Source of the DNA: Planctomycetota bacterium
Lineage (GTDB): Bacteria > Planctomycetota > Phycisphaerae > WQYP01
Direction: 5' to 3'
Length of the DNA stretch: 6,599 nt
Assembly: GCA_021805585.1 (NCBI GenBank)
Contig: JAJZEY010000444.1
Coordinates: forward strand, 1 to 6,599
Shown: piece after piece, positions 5,498 to 6,599 of the stretch
Layout of the letters: every line of letters starts with the position of its first letter
Position numbering within the stretch: position 1 is the first letter of the stretch
The notes under the pieces: model-generated
The model's input: only the letters and a program-made list of their open reading frames with translations
Databases searched by the model: none
Told to the model about the DNA's origin: nothing
Program-made: the position numbers and the translations under genes

Positions 5498-6599
5498 TCA
5501 GCCTACGCCACCTTCTTCACTGCGGCCAAAAAGCAGGTCTATCAGCGGGCGGTCACCATGATCAAAGAAAATATAGACATGGTCGCCGGCCTCCAGCGCC
5601 GTTCCACCGCGCGCCGCCACCAGATTTCCATTGCGCACTATAAGCATCACCGCCGCAGTAAGGGGCAGTTCCAGATCGCTAAGTTTTGCGCCACAAACCG
5701 CGACCGACGGTTCAATAAGATAAGACCTCATTTCACTGGATAGCGGTCGGGGAGAATTGATTTCAAGCACCGCTTCGGGCGCGGGCTTTTCGTCAGAGGC
5801 AAGTCCAAGCCGCCGGGTTGCCCAGCGAATGGTTGATCCCGGAAAAATAGTGTTAATGACCACCACAAAAAACACAATATTGAATATGTTTTGTGCCCCG
5901 GGCAGGTGGGCCATCAGGGGAAATGTCGCCAGAATAATCGGTACCGCGCCACGCAAACCGACCCAACCGATAAACGCGGTTTCCCGTACCGAAAAACGCA
6001 GCGGTATCAGACAGATCGCCACAGCAACAGGCCGGGCAACCACCGCCAGCAGCACGGCAATCGCCAAACCAATCCATGCCACGTGCGGCAATTCGGAAGG
6101 CAGCACCATAAGCCCCAGCATCAGAAACATTCCGATTTGCGCCAGCCACCCCAGCGCCGCGTGCACGCGCACCAGCCCGCCGCGATACGGCAGCGTAGGG
6201 GCATTTAAGAAAACGCCGGTCAGGTAGACGGCCAGAAAGCCGCTTCCGTTGATCAGTGTGGTCCCGGAATAGCTTACCAGTGCCGCCGCCAGCGTGAATA
6301 CGGGCACCAGGCCTGACGTGCTTAATGTGGCACGGCGCAGCACGTACCGTGCGCTGATGCCCACGCCAATGCCGGCCGCCGCCCCAATTCCCAGTTGTAT
6401 CGGAATATTCAACAGCAATTTCCAGATGGATTCCTTATGTTTTTCAATAATTGCAATGACCAGCGTTGTGAGCATGACGGCGGTCGGGTCGTTGAAGCAG
6501 GATTCAATTTCTATCAGCCGGCCCAGCCGCGGTTTAAGGTTCAGTTTGCCGGCCCGCAGGACGGAAAACACCGCCGCCGCGTCGGTACTCGACACCACC
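5498..6599 (-). CDS. NhaP2-like (CPA1) cation/proton antiporter with TrkA-C domain (5' partial)
   Basis: The frame is open to the right edge, so the N-terminal transmembrane part is missing; the first visible GTG codon is internal. The 366 visible residues begin with VSSTDAAAVF, the TD motif of the unwound transport helix, then IESCFNDPTAV, the ND motif that forms the ion site (visible Asn36, Asp37). About eight hydrophobic segments follow to residue 256, including ARPVAV (188-193) and GWVGLRGAVPI (211-221), both typical of CPA1 antiporters. From about residue 278 to 355 comes a soluble TrkA-C (RCK_C) domain, including LPLTAAVMLIVRNG and LEAGDHVYIFF. The protein stops soon after; E. coli NhaP2 (CvrA) carries a further C-terminal domain, so this is a shorter form. 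Family members exchange K+ or Na+ for protons across the inner membrane, and the RCK_C domain may sense a ligand. K+ versus Na+ preference cannot be told. Confidence 0.9.
   Translation of the reverse strand, partial: VVSSTDAAAVFSVLRAGKLNLKPRLGRLIEIESCFNDPTAVMLTTLVIAIIEKHKESIWKLLLNIPIQLGIGAAAGIGVGISARYVLRRATLSTSGLVPVFTLAAALVSYSGTTLINGSGFLAVYLTGVFLNAPTLPYRGGLVRVHAALGWLAQIGMFLMLGLMVLPSELPHVAWIGLAIAVLLAVVARPVAVAICLIPLRFSVRETAFIGWVGLRGAVPIILATFPLMAHLPGAQNIFNIVFFVVVINTIFPGSTIRWATRRLGLASDEKPAPEAVLEINSPRPLSSEMRSYLIEPSVAVCGAKLSDLELPLTAAVMLIVRNGNLVAARGGTALEAGDHVYIFFDHGDRPLIDLLFGRSEEGGVG

Noticed and set aside
5757..6227. A 156-codon plus-strand open frame opposite the antiporter gene.
   Set aside because: The opposite strand encodes conserved antiporter segments throughout, and this frame shows only Thr/Ser/Arg-rich antisense composition.
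1..6599. A novel defence, mobile or biosynthetic system.
   Set aside because: All five genes fall in common housekeeping or envelope families, with no transposase, integrase, toxin, nuclease or repeat array; the gene order gives no sign of a joint system.

Overview
The window comes from a diderm (Gram-negative-type) bacterium of moderate GC content. The evidence is an AsmA-like periplasmic protein, a lipoprotein murein transglycosylase (MltA) and an NhaP2-like inner-membrane antiporter. The lineage cannot be fixed from this sequence. The style of the proteins, such as a long low-complexity lipoprotein tail and single-gene units pointing in alternating directions, would fit a planctomycete or other PVC-type genome, but that is only an impression.

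Layout, left to right. (1) Positions 1-1317, + strand: the C-terminal 438 residues of an AsmA-like protein; its start lies off the left edge. (2) Positions 1370-2764, - strand: a complete mltA-type lytic transglycosylase lipoprotein, converging on gene 1 across a 52-bp gap. (3) Positions 2765-2924: a divergent control region with a candidate mltA promoter and a perfect 12-bp palindrome. (4) Positions 2925-4433, + strand: a membrane sensor histidine kinase with no response regulator beside it. (5) Positions 4434-4577: a spacer with a good sigma70-type promoter, an imperfect inverted repeat over its -10 box, a GC hairpin and a strong Shine-Dalgarno. (6) Positions 4578-5453, + strand: a LOG-family (TIGR00730-type) nucleotide phosphoribohydrolase with a basic tail. 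(7) Positions 5498-6599, - strand: the C-terminal 366 residues of a CPA1/NhaP2-like cation/proton antiporter with a TrkA-C (RCK_C) domain, cut by the right edge.

The genes do not form an operon or an evident pathway. Two convergent pairs flank a divergent pair, and each gene appears to be its own transcription unit. AsmA-like protein, MltA, the kinase and the antiporter are all envelope-associated, but this is a loose theme and not a system. I see no mobile element, CRISPR array, tRNA, rRNA, phage gene or toxin/defence module. This looks like ordinary chromosomal core or housekeeping sequence. The points worth checking are the kinase's unrecognised sensor domain and start site, the two candidate operators, and the tails on MltA and the LOG protein.
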